Assembly: GCA_014529385.2 (NCBI GenBank)
Contig: CM043948.1
Coordinates: 26,727,768 to 26,787,767, forward strand
Direction of reading: 5' to 3'
Length of the DNA: 60,000 nucleotides
From: Adiantum capillus-veneris
Taxonomy: Eukaryota > Streptophyta > Polypodiopsida > Polypodiales > Pteridaceae
In this document: one piece after another, positions 46,304 to 56,420 of the stretch
How the letters are laid out: every line of letters starts with the position of its first letter
Position numbering within the stretch: position 1 is the first letter of the stretch
Position numbers and translations under genes: made by a program
Notes under the pieces: model-generated
What the model was told of the DNA's origin: nothing
The model's database searches: none
What the model saw: only the letters and a program-made list of their open reading frames with translations

Positions 46304-46456
46304 TGAAGGAGTACGAGTGGAAGTGCGATGCGAGAGAGAGTGCAAGAAGAAGAGCACGACGTATGGTGAACTCGCTCTACTGTAATGTGTAGAGCATAGT
46401 GAGTTCTTATTAGGTTTTAACAAAAGAATATGTGTACATACCTGGCGGCCCGCCCA
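46304..46456 (-). repeat. Truncated 3' LTR of the copia element
   Basis: It matches the right LTR from TGAAGGAGTA to GGCGGCCCGCCCA, lacking the 39 bases of the LTR start (promoter side). Confidence 0.8.
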
Positions 46457-46854
46457 GATCTATGCAAAATAGGTGGATCAGGCTCAGCCACAACCTGTGG
46501 TTCCACTCTATCCTGTCCTTGCTCCTCTTGAGCCCTGACATTTTTTATTGCACGTGCAGGTCCATCTTCTTAGAAGAAAAATCTTCTAATCTCCTCAACC
46601 CTCTCTGGTTTAGAATGATATTTGGCTTCATTAAAGTGAACATCATTGTTGCGGATAACCTTTCTGGATTCGGGATCCCAAAGTCTGTACCCCATCTCAC
46701 CAGAATTACCATAGCCTAGAAAGATGCACTTTCTACTCTTTGGCTCAAGTTTGTTCCTAAATTCCTTTGCAACGTGAGTATATGCCTCACAGCCAAAGAC
46801 TCTGAGATGCTTGTATGAGGGCAGCTTGCCTGACCATACCATCTCTGCCACTAA
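46457..46854 (-). pseudogene. C-terminal part of copia integrase
   Basis: VAEMVWSGKLPSYKHLRVFG, FLGYGNSGEMGYRLWDPES and VEEIRRFFF form the conserved segment between the integrase core and RT in copia Pol. After it, EPDPPILHRSG runs straight into LTR sequence at 46456. It continues the frame broken at 52491 once the CACTA insert and one TAA copy are discounted. Confidence 0.85.
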
Positions 46855-46887
46855 CACTACAAGAGGTTGTGTGCTCTTGTGACGCTG

Positions 46888-47112
46888 TTAGCGACGGAAA
46901 TACACTGGGTTTTTATAACCCCCGGCGTCGCTAAAACCGTCGCTAATAGCGTCGCTACGAGAGCGTCTCTATATGCGTCGCTATATAGAGACGCTCATAG
47001 CGGCGGTCATAGCGACGGTTATAGCGACGTTTACACAGAAGTCTATAGCGACGCTCATAGCGACGCTACAGAGCCATAAATAGCGACGGTTATAGCGACG
47101 CCCGAGAGAAAT
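46888..47112. repeat. Subterminal TAGCGACG repeats of the CACTA element
   Basis: About a dozen copies of TAGCGACG(G/C/T) in both orientations lie within 225 bp of the left end. Two more (GGCGTCGCTATGAGCGTCGC) lie near the right end at about 52423-52443. In En/Spm such subterminal repeats bind the TNPA protein. Confidence 0.9.
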
Positions 47113-47478
47113 TTTTGGTGACAGGGCATTGAATGCCTTGCCACCCATCAACCATATTGTACTTGATTCACTTTTTTAAAAAAGTGCAAGGGTAGATAAT
47201 AGACCCAAAATAGTCACCCACAAGACGCATTGTTTGCAAAATTGACAAGCGTAAAATTGACAATTGTACACATCATAAGCAAAATGAATTGATTGGCAAA
47301 TGTAATAATGACAATTGTACAACATCATAGGCATAAAGAATTGATTGGCAAAATGAAATGCGGTGACAAATGTAATAATATACATGGTTCAAAAAGACGT
47401 ATAAAATCCGTCTCATGATACATAAGCTATGAGAAACCCTAAACTAATGCTATCTAGCTACGGCTAAACTGACATCGT

Positions 47479-48788
47479 CTAGTCAGACGTCTCATCGCGT
47501 CCAAGCGGCGTATCTGTCGGATTCTGCAAAAAAAGACAATAAGACAACTTTCAGTAAGTATAAACATATAACGACATTTATAAAACAATACAAAAAATAG
47601 AAAAGAGTAAACCCTAATACTAACCATGTCGCCGCGAGAACTGAGAATGTCCATCAGGGCGTTTAAGCCCTTCCTGCCTGCGTACTCGCGCTCGTACGGT
47701 GTGGGATCACGTCCTATCATCGACCACTGTCAAAACATACAAAGATTTCATTATGTTAGAATTAAAAAACTCATAAACCCTAAACTATCGAACATAAAGA
47801 TCAATGCGAAAACACTTACAAAATCGGCCTCAACTGATGCCCATCCACCGCTCCCCAAGTGGTGCGAGCTCCCTGCCTCTACTCGCGCTCTGGCTGCATC
47901 CTTTTGTTGCTTCCACTTGTCGGGATTCTCGCGCGCTGCTTTCTTCGCATTCTTCCAATCTTCTTTGGCCAGCCAATCTGGCCTGTTCCACCCATGCTTG
48001 ATTGCTTTTTGCACTTCGGAACGCTTGTGTTTGTAGTATTCGCGCATTCGAATCTTCATCAGGTCTTCATTGAAGCGCTGATCCCGTGCTGGAACGGGAA
48101 ACTCATCATGAAGTATGCTGATGACTCTGTTTTTTAAATCACTTGGTACTTCACTCCATTTTTTTAGTATGTAGTGTCTAAACAGCTGAGAGCAAAGACC
48201 ACGCATGCGCGAGATCACCTTCTTGCCGTCATCATCCATGATGATGCCGCCGCTGAAGTCGACAGAGTAAGGCAAGCCCTCTGGCCGGTGACGCATGAAC
48301 CTGGGTGTCCCGGCAGGGGTCTCTAGCGGCGCGTCGATGGGGGTACGGACGTTAGGTGTCTCCACCGGCGTCTGGGCCCCGAAGCGAGGAGTGTCGAGTG
48401 GGGTGGCTCCTGGCGGAGTAGGTAGAGGTGTGTAGCTGCTAGGAACAGTCAGCCGCGCAAAACCTGGCGTAGATGGCGATGCTGTGGCTGGTGTGGGGGC
48501 GTGCAAAGAAGGGGAGGGTAAAGAGCCTCGTCGAACACGAGGCGGTGTGGAGGCATCGGCGGCGGAATCCCCACAACAACCTCCACCGCCACCACTAGAG
48601 AGCCGGTGTCTAGACGAGTGTGAAGATCGTCTCATCGACGCCGAAGCTTCGGAGCGCGCCGAATGCTTCGAAAGAGAGGGAGATGTGGATGGAGTAGGAA
48701 CGCGCGATGATGCGCCAGAGCGATGACGCTCCACGTACCACTGTCTCTGCTGCGGTGACAAAGAAGAAAGAAACTCCTCATCATCCAT
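47479..48788 (-). CDS. TNPA-like plant transposase (Ptta/En/Spm family), three exons
   Basis: Proposed exons are 48788-47820, 47726-47625 and 47523-47479, giving 371 residues without a stop. Introns of 93 and 101 bp begin GTAAGT and GTTAGT and end ACAG and GCAG, both in phase 0. The protein starts MDDEEFLSSLSPQQRQWYV and has a long Ser/Pro/Thr-rich disordered part (residues about 25-165). The Ptta/Transposase_24-type domain follows (FRHYILKKWSEVPSDLKNRV, then WKNAKKAARENPDKWKQQ, HHLGSGGWASVEADF), and the end is IGRDPTPYEREYAG. The role would be binding subterminal repeats. It may still be functional. Confidence 0.75.
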
Positions 48789-49060
48789 ACCTGCATTAAA
48801 CACACGAATATTTAAACTTAATATTGAATGAATAGAGTAGACAATGATGCAAAGACCATTAAATACAATGACGTAATGGCGCATATAAATACAATGACGC
48901 AATGAATTGAGTGATAGAAGAGGCAAGTCGAAAAATCAGAATTTTCAATCAAAAGATGTGAGCGCGAGTAGAAAAGAGCGTTATACACCATGGAAGGTAC
49001 TTAGAGAGCCAGAGCTTTTACAACACGGAGTAAAATTGTTCAAATACAATATTTGTGGCT

Positions 49061-50369
49061 TTAAGAGATCTCTCTCTCATCCTCGCATAACTCAGCATAA
49101 TTTCCTATATCTATATAGAGCTGTCCGTTTAAACACATATCCTCTGTTTCATTTTGTAGCTCCTCTGCATGCACCCCATATAGAGTAGTAGCATCTTGAT
49201 GCTTGTCTGGCACCACCGCAGCGGCTTCTGATTGAGCATCTTCTCTGATCTCTTCCATTGATGCCGTTGGGATTGGCACATGGTAGCCTTCATACGTCCT
49301 TGCACTACGAGGGGCTACCTCTATGACGTACCACCAGTTTGATGTAGACTTTGTAGGATGAAATATTACCTGCCAGAGCCACATAACTTACATGAGAGCT
49401 TTCAAGCGCATAACTTGTAAAAGGGGCATGTTAACTATTTACATACTTACTTGTTCACAATGCTCAGGTAGTACGAAAGTGTCTCTTAGGTCAGTCCATT
49501 TCTTAGTAGAATCCACCTCAAGAAAACCAGACTCTCTTCTACGCACAGTAGCGTTGCGACCCTCCATGATTATCTTGAACCATTGCACGTCGAACAAGTC
49601 GACAAAAAATCCTCTGTAATCAATCCTCAAAATCTCTTGTAGCGTGCCGAAGTAAGTGAGTTCCGCCACCACAGGATCTGCATCAGAGGAACGTCGTCGA
49701 CTAGACTGTTCAAATTTTGCCATGATTACACAATCTTGAGTAAAACGCTTTTTGTCGATCCATTCCACCCTAAAATGTCGAACTTTACACCATGCGGCTG
49801 TGTATGACTTATACTTCAACGAACAAAGATTATGAGTGGCCGTTCAAACGTTTATAAATAAAGTCACTAGCTAGTCATACATTGCAAACTTACCTTGGTC
49901 GCGCAACCCCGAGAGTACTCCCACTCTTCCTCAGTCACTTTGTCACCGCATTGTTGTGCGCTTTTCAATTGGTTGTGCAACCATCTTAAGCTCATGAATG
50001 TTGGTAGGCTCTCCAGAACCGTCGGATAGTGCATCGGTGGTCGTCTTCCCCGTCTCCACTCGATTCGTGCCCTTTGTCGCTCTTGCTTTGCATCCTCATA
50101 TTGTGAAATCCACTTTTGCATCACTGGATTGTGAAGCATGCAAAATCGGTTGATTTTAGCCTCTAGATCTTTCGTCATCTTCTTCTCAACACCGAGATTG
50201 CACATGACAATCCCAGATATGCGCTCATCATCTATGGTTCGCGAACGTGCTGCAAAGAAACACGTCTTGTCCGTCGCACAGCATGCTTGCATTGATTACA
50301 AGGACATAAGACCCTCGTTGAGAGATAGGTGTTTCGGTTGGACGGTCCCACATCCTCGTCACTACTCAT
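49061..50369 (-). pseudogene. Truncated TNPD transposase gene of the CACTA element
   Basis: The start at 50369 (MSSDEDVGPSNRNTYLSTRV) is followed by CPCNQCKHAV, like the Cys-rich transposase-associated domain. An abrupt jump leads to the C-terminal region: PVMQKWISQYEDAKQERQRA, MHYPTVLESLP, then after an intron starting near 49895 the DUF4216-type block (VVAELTYFGTLQEILRIDYR, WTDLRDTFVLPEHCEQ). After another intron comes NWWYVIEVAPRSARTYEGY. The central DDE/Transposase_21 catalytic part and DUF4218 core are absent. The gene therefore cannot supply transposase. Confidence 0.75.
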
Positions 50370-50429
50370 AATGAGGATAAAAATCTTATAACCTGGACAA
50401 AAAATTTAATATTCTATTGGAATTCGTCG

Positions 50430-50431
50430 TC

Positions 50432-50495
<64 letters not shown>
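50430..50495. repeat. (CT)n microsatellite in the CACTA element
   Basis: About 65 bases of pure CT. Confidence 0.95.
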
Positions 50496-50497
<2 letters not shown>

Positions 50498-50789
50498 CTC
50501 ACATTCTCTAGTCATGTCCAATCCCCGCACACCTCGGTCTAGAGGTGCACGGAGATCAGAACCACCGGGTTATAATCTCGTCTTTATTGGTCAATACCTA
50601 TATTTGTGGGTACAAGAAATCTACAGACCCACGTCTACATGATACTGCATGTAGTGGAAAAAACCCCTTTGCCTCTTCTCTAGCTGTATCACTTCACAGC
50701 ATCTTAACATCTTTTCACAGTAGATCTTTTCACTGTTCGTCTAACTCTAAACCCTAAACTGTAAGTAATTCTTGCGTGGACTCGATCTA

Positions 50790-51605
50790 ACGGAAATAAG
50801 CGTAAATCTAAATAAACGTAAATCTAACTAAAAATAAACCTAAATCTAATTTAACGTAAGTCTACATCTAACCTAATCTTTAACGTCTTTTGGGATAGTT
50901 TCCTACGACGTTAAAACTCTCTTCTTCTTGTGTGTGTATGTGTGTGTGTGTGGGTAAACCTAAATAAACCTAAGTCTAATCTAATATAACATAAATCTAA
51001 ATCTAACGTAAATTATGTTATATTAAAAACAAAGAACTAAACTAACAGGGATTATAAGAACCTTAAAACTGATTTAACACATAATTTTTCACATAACTCG
51101 GCAAGAGTTGGCATTCTCATCACTAAAGATGTGAGAGTTAACTTCCGGCGGTGACGCTGCCTCATCTCCATCCACATCTGACGACAGCAATTGGCCCTTT
51201 GGACCGTTCTTGCTCTTGTTACTAACTTTGAAGTTGCTGTTGAATGACTAGAGGTTGTCTAGATGGTCATTGTCGGGGATGTAGTGACTCTTGCCGCCCT
51301 GAAGATCCACCTTCTTCCCTATCTTCTGAAGACATTTCACCAGTACTTTTGGATCGACGGAGCCCACCATGAGTGAAGGTAGCAATACCCTATATTCCAT
51401 TGAGGGCTTTCTTCACCCGCTTCATGCAGGCATCGCAGTCTATGGAGACCTAAATCCAATCTAATATAACGTAAATCTAAATCTAGCGTAAATAAACGTA
51501 AATCTAACTAAAAATAAACCTAAATCTAATCTAATTTAACTTAAATAAACCTAAATCTAATTTAACGTAAGTCTACATCTAACCTAATCTTTAACATCTT
51601 TTAGG
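50790..51605. repeat. Diverged TAAACCTAAATCTAATC repeats flanking the captured fragment
   Basis: Blocks such as AACGTAAATCTAACTAAAAA and TTTAACGTAAGTCTACATCTAACC occur both at 50.79-51.05 kb and at 51.45-51.6 kb, in the same order and orientation. The captured HMA fragment lies between them. The two flanks are clearly duplicates. Confidence 0.8.
51089..51450 (-). pseudogene. Captured HMA (heavy-metal-associated) domain gene fragment
   Basis: The minus strand begins after an acceptor-like TTTAG with VSIDCDACMKRVKKALNGI, containing the metal-binding CxxC of HMA domains. A stop/frame change follows, then VDPKVLVKCLQKIGKKVDL and a tail SHYIPDNDHLDNL with an in-frame TAG. It ends ENANSCRVM before a stop. 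The pattern is that of plant HMA/isoprenylated metallochaperone-like proteins (HIPP), without a visible C-terminal CaaX box. The fragment lies inside the CACTA element between duplicated repeats, so it was captured from a host gene. Confidence 0.75.
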
Positions 51606-51711
51606 ATAGTTTCCTACGATGTTATAACTCTCTTCTTCTTGTGTGTGTGCGCGTGTGTGGATGTGTGTGCCAATAAAAAGAGATAAATGGTATAACCTTT
51701 CTATCACCCAT

Positions 51712-51783
51712 GCCAAGTATGATAGATTGGTTATGCCATTTCCCTCTTGAATAATAGGTCTTGAGTTCAACTCCTCGTCGGCT
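51712..51783 (+). other. tRNA-like pol III segment
   Basis: GATTGGTTATGCC (D-arm-like) is followed 36 bases after its GG by AGTTCAACTCC, a nine-of-eleven match to the B box. No intact acceptor stem is visible. It is a relic tRNA or SINE head within the CACTA element. Confidence 0.35.
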
Positions 51784-51854
51784 AGATCTTTAGGTCTTTT
51801 AATTTTAATTAGTTTCCTACGACGTTAAATTAGTTTCTCTCTCTTTCTCTCTCA

Positions 51855-52061
51855 ATGTGTGTGCGTTTTTTTGTTTATGCATGTTTTCTCTCTCTTTTCC
51901 TCTCTCAATGTGTGCATTTTTTGTTTATGCATGTTCTCTCTCTCTTTTCCTCTCTCAATGTGTGCGTTTTTTGTTTATGCATGCTCTCTCTCTCTTTTCC
52001 TCTCTCAATGTGTGTGTGCATTCTTTGTTTATGTATGTGTGTGTGCGTTTTTGTTTATGTT

Positions 52062-52123
<62 letters not shown>

Positions 52124-52130
52124 AACACTA

Positions 52131-52185
<55 letters not shown>

Positions 52186-52279
52186 AAGAGGGGAAGGGAA
52201 CATGAGAGTGAGGAGAGGGAAGGAGCATACCTGACTCTCCTTCCTCTCCTCGTGTGTGTGTGTGTGTGTGTGTGTGGAG

Positions 52280-52330
<51 letters not shown>
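51855..52330. repeat. Tandem TGTGTGCGTTTTTTGTTTATGCATG units and CT/GA/GT microsatellites
   Basis: Four to five units of about 55 bp (a TGTGTGCGTTTTT segment, TTTATGCATG, then CTCTCTC...CCTCTCTCAA) are followed by (CT)n at 52067-52120, (GT)n, and (GA)n at about 52152-52176 and 52286-52327. Confidence 0.85.
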
Positions 52331-52332
<2 letters not shown>

Positions 52333-52490
52333 CGTTACCTGCTCCTTGCTTGAGGGCGCTGAAAAACTCAGATCTGAGATTTGAGTTTTTGGGCGCTCTC
52401 TGTTATTTTTTTAGCCCAGCCGGCGTCGCTATGAGCGTCGCCGGGATTTTTTTTTTTGAGCGTGGCTAATATGAATAACGTCTTGTAGTG

Positions 52491-53129
52491 TAAATCCTTC
52501 TGCAAAACCTTGCTAGGAGATCTATTTATAAGATGAACAATTGTTGATACAACTTCACCCCAAAACCCATTTGGTAGCTGTGCATTAGACAACATACTTC
52601 TGACCTTCTCTTGTATGGCCCTATTCATCCTCTCAGCAACACCATTTTGAGGAGGATTGTAAGGAGTAGTAAGTTCAAGTTTTATAGCTTTTGACTCACA
52701 AAAGTCCTGAAAGGCCTTTGAAACATACTCTCCACCATTTTCAGTGCGTAAGCATTTAAGCTTCTTGCCACTCTGATTCTCCACAAGTGTCACAAAAGTT
52801 TTGAAAACACTAAACGCTTCATCCTTGTGCTTGAGAAAGTAAACCCATGCTTTCCTCGAGTAATCATCTATAAATGTCATAAAGTAAGAAGCTCCCCCTA
52901 GAGATAGGTTAGGCATAGGTCCACACAAATCAGTATGAACAAGTGCCAACTGTGTATCTCTTCTACTGCTTCTACGCTTATGTGGCTGCTGTGTTTTCTT
53001 ACCATACAGACAATGTTCACAAAATTCAAAATCATTAAATGACAAGCCAGGAAAATAACCAAAATGAGACAAGATTTCCATTCCCTTCTTGGACATATGT
53101 CCTAACCGGCTATGCCACAAAGAAAGGTT
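52491..53129 (-). pseudogene. Copia integrase, N-terminal and core domains
   Basis: The zinc domain WHSRLGHMSKKGMEIL...CEHCLYGK is followed by the core with LVHTDLCGPM (Asp), MTFIDDYSRKAWVYF (Asp) and PPQNGVAERMNR (Glu). All three catalytic acids are present. The frame follows directly from the Gag-protease frame after one TAG and is cut by the CACTA insertion in the codon at 52491-52493. Confidence 0.9.
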
Positions 53130-54494
53130 CGGCTACTCGGTTACATTGATTACATTTTTAGAGACATTTAATACATAAATCATGTAAAGTCCGCCAGACT
53201 TTACTCCATGTGCTATTGTCATAGAACCCTTGGATATCTTCCACATGTTCTGTCCAAAAGTGGTGACATAGCCAGCATCATCAAGTAAACCTGTGATGAT
53301 CAAGCTCTTTGTAATTGCGGGAACATGTCTCACATTCTTCAACGTGAAAGAAGAGCCATTCTGAAACTTCAATTGAACATCTCCAACACCTAAGATCTCA
53401 CATGCCTGCCCATTGCCTAGCCGAACATGATCTTTAGTGGTCACATAAGAAGTAAACCACTCCTTGTTTGGAGACACATGAAGTGATTCCCCTGAGTCTA
53501 TAATCCAGTCACTCAGTGCATTTCCATCAGATGCTGTAAGAAGAGCTGAGTCCATTGTATTCTTCAAGAAGTAGATGTCTCCTGACACTAGACTGTCATC
53601 CTCTGCAACAGTGTTTATCACATTTATTTCTTGAATCTTCACTGAGGACTTGTTCTTCTCACCATGGTCTTCAACTTTCCATTCTCTGCAGTCTCTTTTC
53701 ATGTGACCCTTCTTGCCATTCTCTTTGTCTTTTTCTGTTTTCCATTCTCTGCAGTCTCTGATCATGTGATCCTTCTTGCCACAATGGTAGCATTCTATGT
53801 CACTCTTGCCTTTAGCACTGTGGGACTTGCTACGAGACTGATCCCTCTTTCCACCTTTGTACTTTTCTTTGGTCCTTCGCCTGACAATTAAGGCTCTTCC
53901 TTTGCATTTTTCCATTGTCTTTATGTTGGTTTCTTCAGTAAGAAGACTGCCTTCTACACCTACTATGGTCAAACCATCTGGAGGTGCAGAATTACTCAAA
54001 GCTGTGCGAAAAGTGTCCCAACTTTCCGGCAATGTAATCAACAGGAACATAGCTCTAACAGGTTCATCAAACTTGACACCTTGAGCTGACAACTGACTGT
54101 AGATGGTGTTGAATTCATTCAGATGATTGGACATAGGGGTCCCTTCTTTAATCTTGAAGTCAACAAGCTTCTTAAGCCAGTATACCTGTGAAGCTGCACG
54201 CTGCTTCTCATAAAGATCACTCAGCTTTGTCCATGCTTCATAAGCCGACATCTCGTCTGCTACATTGAAGTAAACGCTTTCTGCCAAAGTCAGCATAATG
54301 GTAGAAAGTGTCAATTCATCAATTTTGCTCCATTCATCTTCGTCCATATCTTGTGGTTTTATCCCCTTGATCTTTATAGGTTTTATATGCTTCTTTTGTA
54401 CCAACACGTGCCAAATCTGCTTCTTCCACAATGGGAAATTGGTTCCATCCAGCTTCTTGATATTGTAAAGAGCAGTGTCTTGTGATCCAACCAT
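53130..54494 (-). CDS. Copia Gag-protease
   Basis: An open frame of 453 codons starts MVGSQDTALYNIKKLDGTNF. The Gag (UBN2/DUF4219-like) part includes KLDGTNFPLWKKQIWHVLV, KLSDLYEKQ and LPESWDTFRTALSN. Zinc knuckle CYHCGKKDHMIRDC is followed by a partial second copy lacking the CxxC half (KKGHMKRDC). The protease has WIIDSGESLHVS (DSG active site) and LKNVRHVPAITKSLI. It ends at a TAG near 53130, where integrase would have continued, so the original was a Gag-Pol polyprotein. Confidence 0.85.
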
Positions 54495-55579
54495 AGCTAC
54501 GCTTCACAGTAGTTTACTTTCCTGGAAAAAATTCGACAGAGTTTTCCTTGTAAACTGATCTCTTAACCGATATCAACCTGTCAAATGAACCAAGAAAGCT
54601 TCAAATTTTGTAGAAATTTTGGCAGAGTCTCCTTTGTAAAATGGCTCTGGTGTACTAAAAAACAGACAAAAAACAACTCAAAAAACCACTCTCTCTCTAA
54701 CACTGTAAGTTGTGGGTAAACCTGTCCTGCACCTGTACTGTCTCTCACTGTCCTGCTCACTGTCCTTTAAGCATAGACTGCGACAATGCCTCAACGGCAG
54801 TAAAGCAAAGATGAAATCCCAACTGTCTAAATCACAGTCAATAAATCCTAGCTGCCTATCTAAGGGTGCTTGAGGGATCGCTCCAAGACCTGTATCACCG
54901 AAAGGATCTCAACATTTGAGAATCCCCCAGCTTAATAAAACCTCACTCGACCCTCAATAAAGGCTGCAGTAAATCTGACAGTACATAGACTTCCCACAAA
55001 GTCATACATCCACATATTTCCCACTGTATGATGTAACCGTTGCGGCGGTTGTTTGCTGTGTGACTCACAACCAGCAAACCCTCAACAGACATACATCATA
55101 TCTGACAATACATTCCATGTGGAAGTACCTGCAATGTCAGGATGAAATTTGGAATATCAAGCAGTAAACACAAGCTACCTGATGAACTGGTGGATGTCGC
55201 CTACAGTTTGTGTGTAGGTGCGCCCGTGTCGTATGTGACACGCCTCCAAGAACTGTAAGCCGTCCTTCGTTGTGTAGATAGCCACAAATCAGCACTCTGG
55301 AAGTGCAGATATCCTTAGCACTTGCAGTCATAGGCCGAAACCCCAAATTTGCAGAGTCGGATCTGCACCCGCTGAGACCACGTAGTCGAAAATGGCCTGC
55401 GCAGAACTTTGTGGAAGCCAAACGGTGGCCGAGATGACCTCAGAATGAAATTCTGAGAACACCAAGCCCGTCAAGCTCTCCCACAAGAGTTGGGGCCGTG
55501 TCTTCGCCTGTCGAATCTCACTCCAATATGAGCAGGTGACTGGATACCTGCAAATGCTGCCCCAAGCCTCAATCTGAGC
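54495..55579 (-). other. Untranslated leader of the copia element
   Basis: About 1.1 kb between primer site and Gag, with no long frame of its own. Confidence 0.6.
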
Positions 55580-55591
55580 TGTGATACTAGT
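55580..55591 (-). other. Primer-binding site of the copia element
   Basis: The minus strand reads TAGTATCACAGC next to the LTR end TCCTTCA, two mismatches from the initiator-tRNA-Met complement TGGTATCAGAGC. Confidence 0.6.
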
Positions 55592-55783
55592 TGAAGGAGT
55601 ATGAGCGGAAGTGAGACGCGAGAGAGAGTGCGAGAAGAAGAGCACGAGGATATGGTGAACTCGCTCTACTGTAATGTGTAGAGCATAGTGAGTTCTTATT
55701 AGGTTTTAACAAAAGAATATGTGTACATACCTGGCGGCCCGCCCACTTACCTGGGCGACCACATTGGGCTTTATACCCCAACA
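55592..55783 (-). repeat. 5' LTR of the copia element (192 bp)
   Basis: In minus orientation it starts TGTTGGGGTATAAAGCCC, where a TATA box lies only 8 bases from the terminus, and ends CTCCTTCA. It is short for a plant LTR. Confidence 0.8.
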
Positions 55784-56054
55784 GATTTTGGGCATGTCAG
55801 CAATCGTCATGGGATTAAGCCTCCTCTAGTAGCATCGTCGCAACTCAACAGATGGGATTTCTGCACATAGCCAATAAAATGTCCCTACCTCATCACCTGG
55901 AATATATGCGCCATGCTGCAATGAGAGCACTCCAACTTAGCAGCCAGAATTACGCCTGTTGATGTGTCGAAATCTAACGGATTTTCACAGTGCAGACCTC
56001 ACACTTGCTTGGCCCCCCTCTCCTCAACTATGAAGGCCGGTAAAGGACAGTGAA
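55784..56054. other. No gene seen
   Basis: Spacer between the copia LTR and the recombinase element. Confidence 0.5.
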
Positions 56055-56180
56055 GGTGTAGGGAAAGGACCTCAAGTGTCCTTCCTCAAAAATAATTGTG
56101 GCCAAGTGGCGACCAGCGAAGGCCGAGAGCCACGTGGGAGCAATTATTTCCTAGGGAAGGATATTTGAGGTCCTTTCCCG
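56055..56180. repeat. Left inverted repeat and hairpin of the recombinase element
   Basis: The left TIR is 56055-56081 (core TAGGGAAAGGACCTC). Hairpin arms at 56061-56097 and 56141-56179 pair over most of their length around a 43-base loop with a CACGTG core (56131-56136). TTTGACGGA appears in the reverse sense just inside the hairpin and again near the right end. Confidence 0.75.
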
Positions 56181-56257
56181 TCCGTCAAACGCCTAGGGGA
56201 AGGGGGACATTTTGAGTTAACGATGGCGATGGTGTTTGAGTCGCATGGTCGCTTTCT

Positions 56258-56420
56258 GCTAGGGTTTGTGCATTCTTCTGCTTTCTGCGAGGGTTTGTGC
56301 ATGTTCTTTGCCTAAGGTGCTCTCTGTTGCTAGGGTTTGTGCAGGTTCTCCTAGGGTTTGTGCAGGTCGCAAGCTACATTCTTCTCCTAGGGTTTTTGCA
56401 GGTTTTATGCACTGCTTAGG
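56258..56420 (+). repeat. TAGGGTTTGTGCA repeats in the recombinase leader
   Basis: Six exact or near copies of (C)TAGGGTTTGTGCA are spaced 25-40 bases apart. AGGGTTT is the telo-box core found in plant promoters. Translation gives RVCAGS-like repeats, so I treat this as leader DNA, not protein. Confidence 0.75.

Larger units (their letters stand above)
46855..52490. mobile_element. CACTA (En/Spm) DNA transposon
   Basis: Termini CACTACAAGAGGTTGTG and (reverse complement) CACTACAAGACGTTATT match in 13 of the first 14 bases. The 3-bp target duplication TAA lies at 46852-46854 and 52491-52493. Subterminal TAGCGACG-type repeats, a TNPA-like gene and a TNPD remnant confirm the class. Size is 5636 bp. 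It sits in the copia integrase frame, so it is younger than that element. Confidence 0.95.
46304..55783 (-). mobile_element. Ty1/copia element lacking RT/RNase H, split by a CACTA transposon
   Basis: In minus orientation: 5' LTR 55592-55783, primer site, 1.1-kb leader, Gag-protease, integrase, then a deletion joining the end of integrase (46457) to a truncated 3' LTR (46304-46456). The flanking pentamers are GATTT and AATTT, a four-of-five match compatible with an aged target duplication. Gag-protease-integrase order without RT between them is the copia order. Confidence 0.85.

Noticed and set aside
47804-48137. Plus-strand frames over the TNPA-like gene, and the frame at 48484-48726
   Set aside because: They are opposite-strand shadows of the spliced minus-strand gene.
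51089-51450. Functional heavy-metal-associated protein gene
   Set aside because: It has a frame change and stops, lacks a start exon and CaaX end, and lies inside a transposon.
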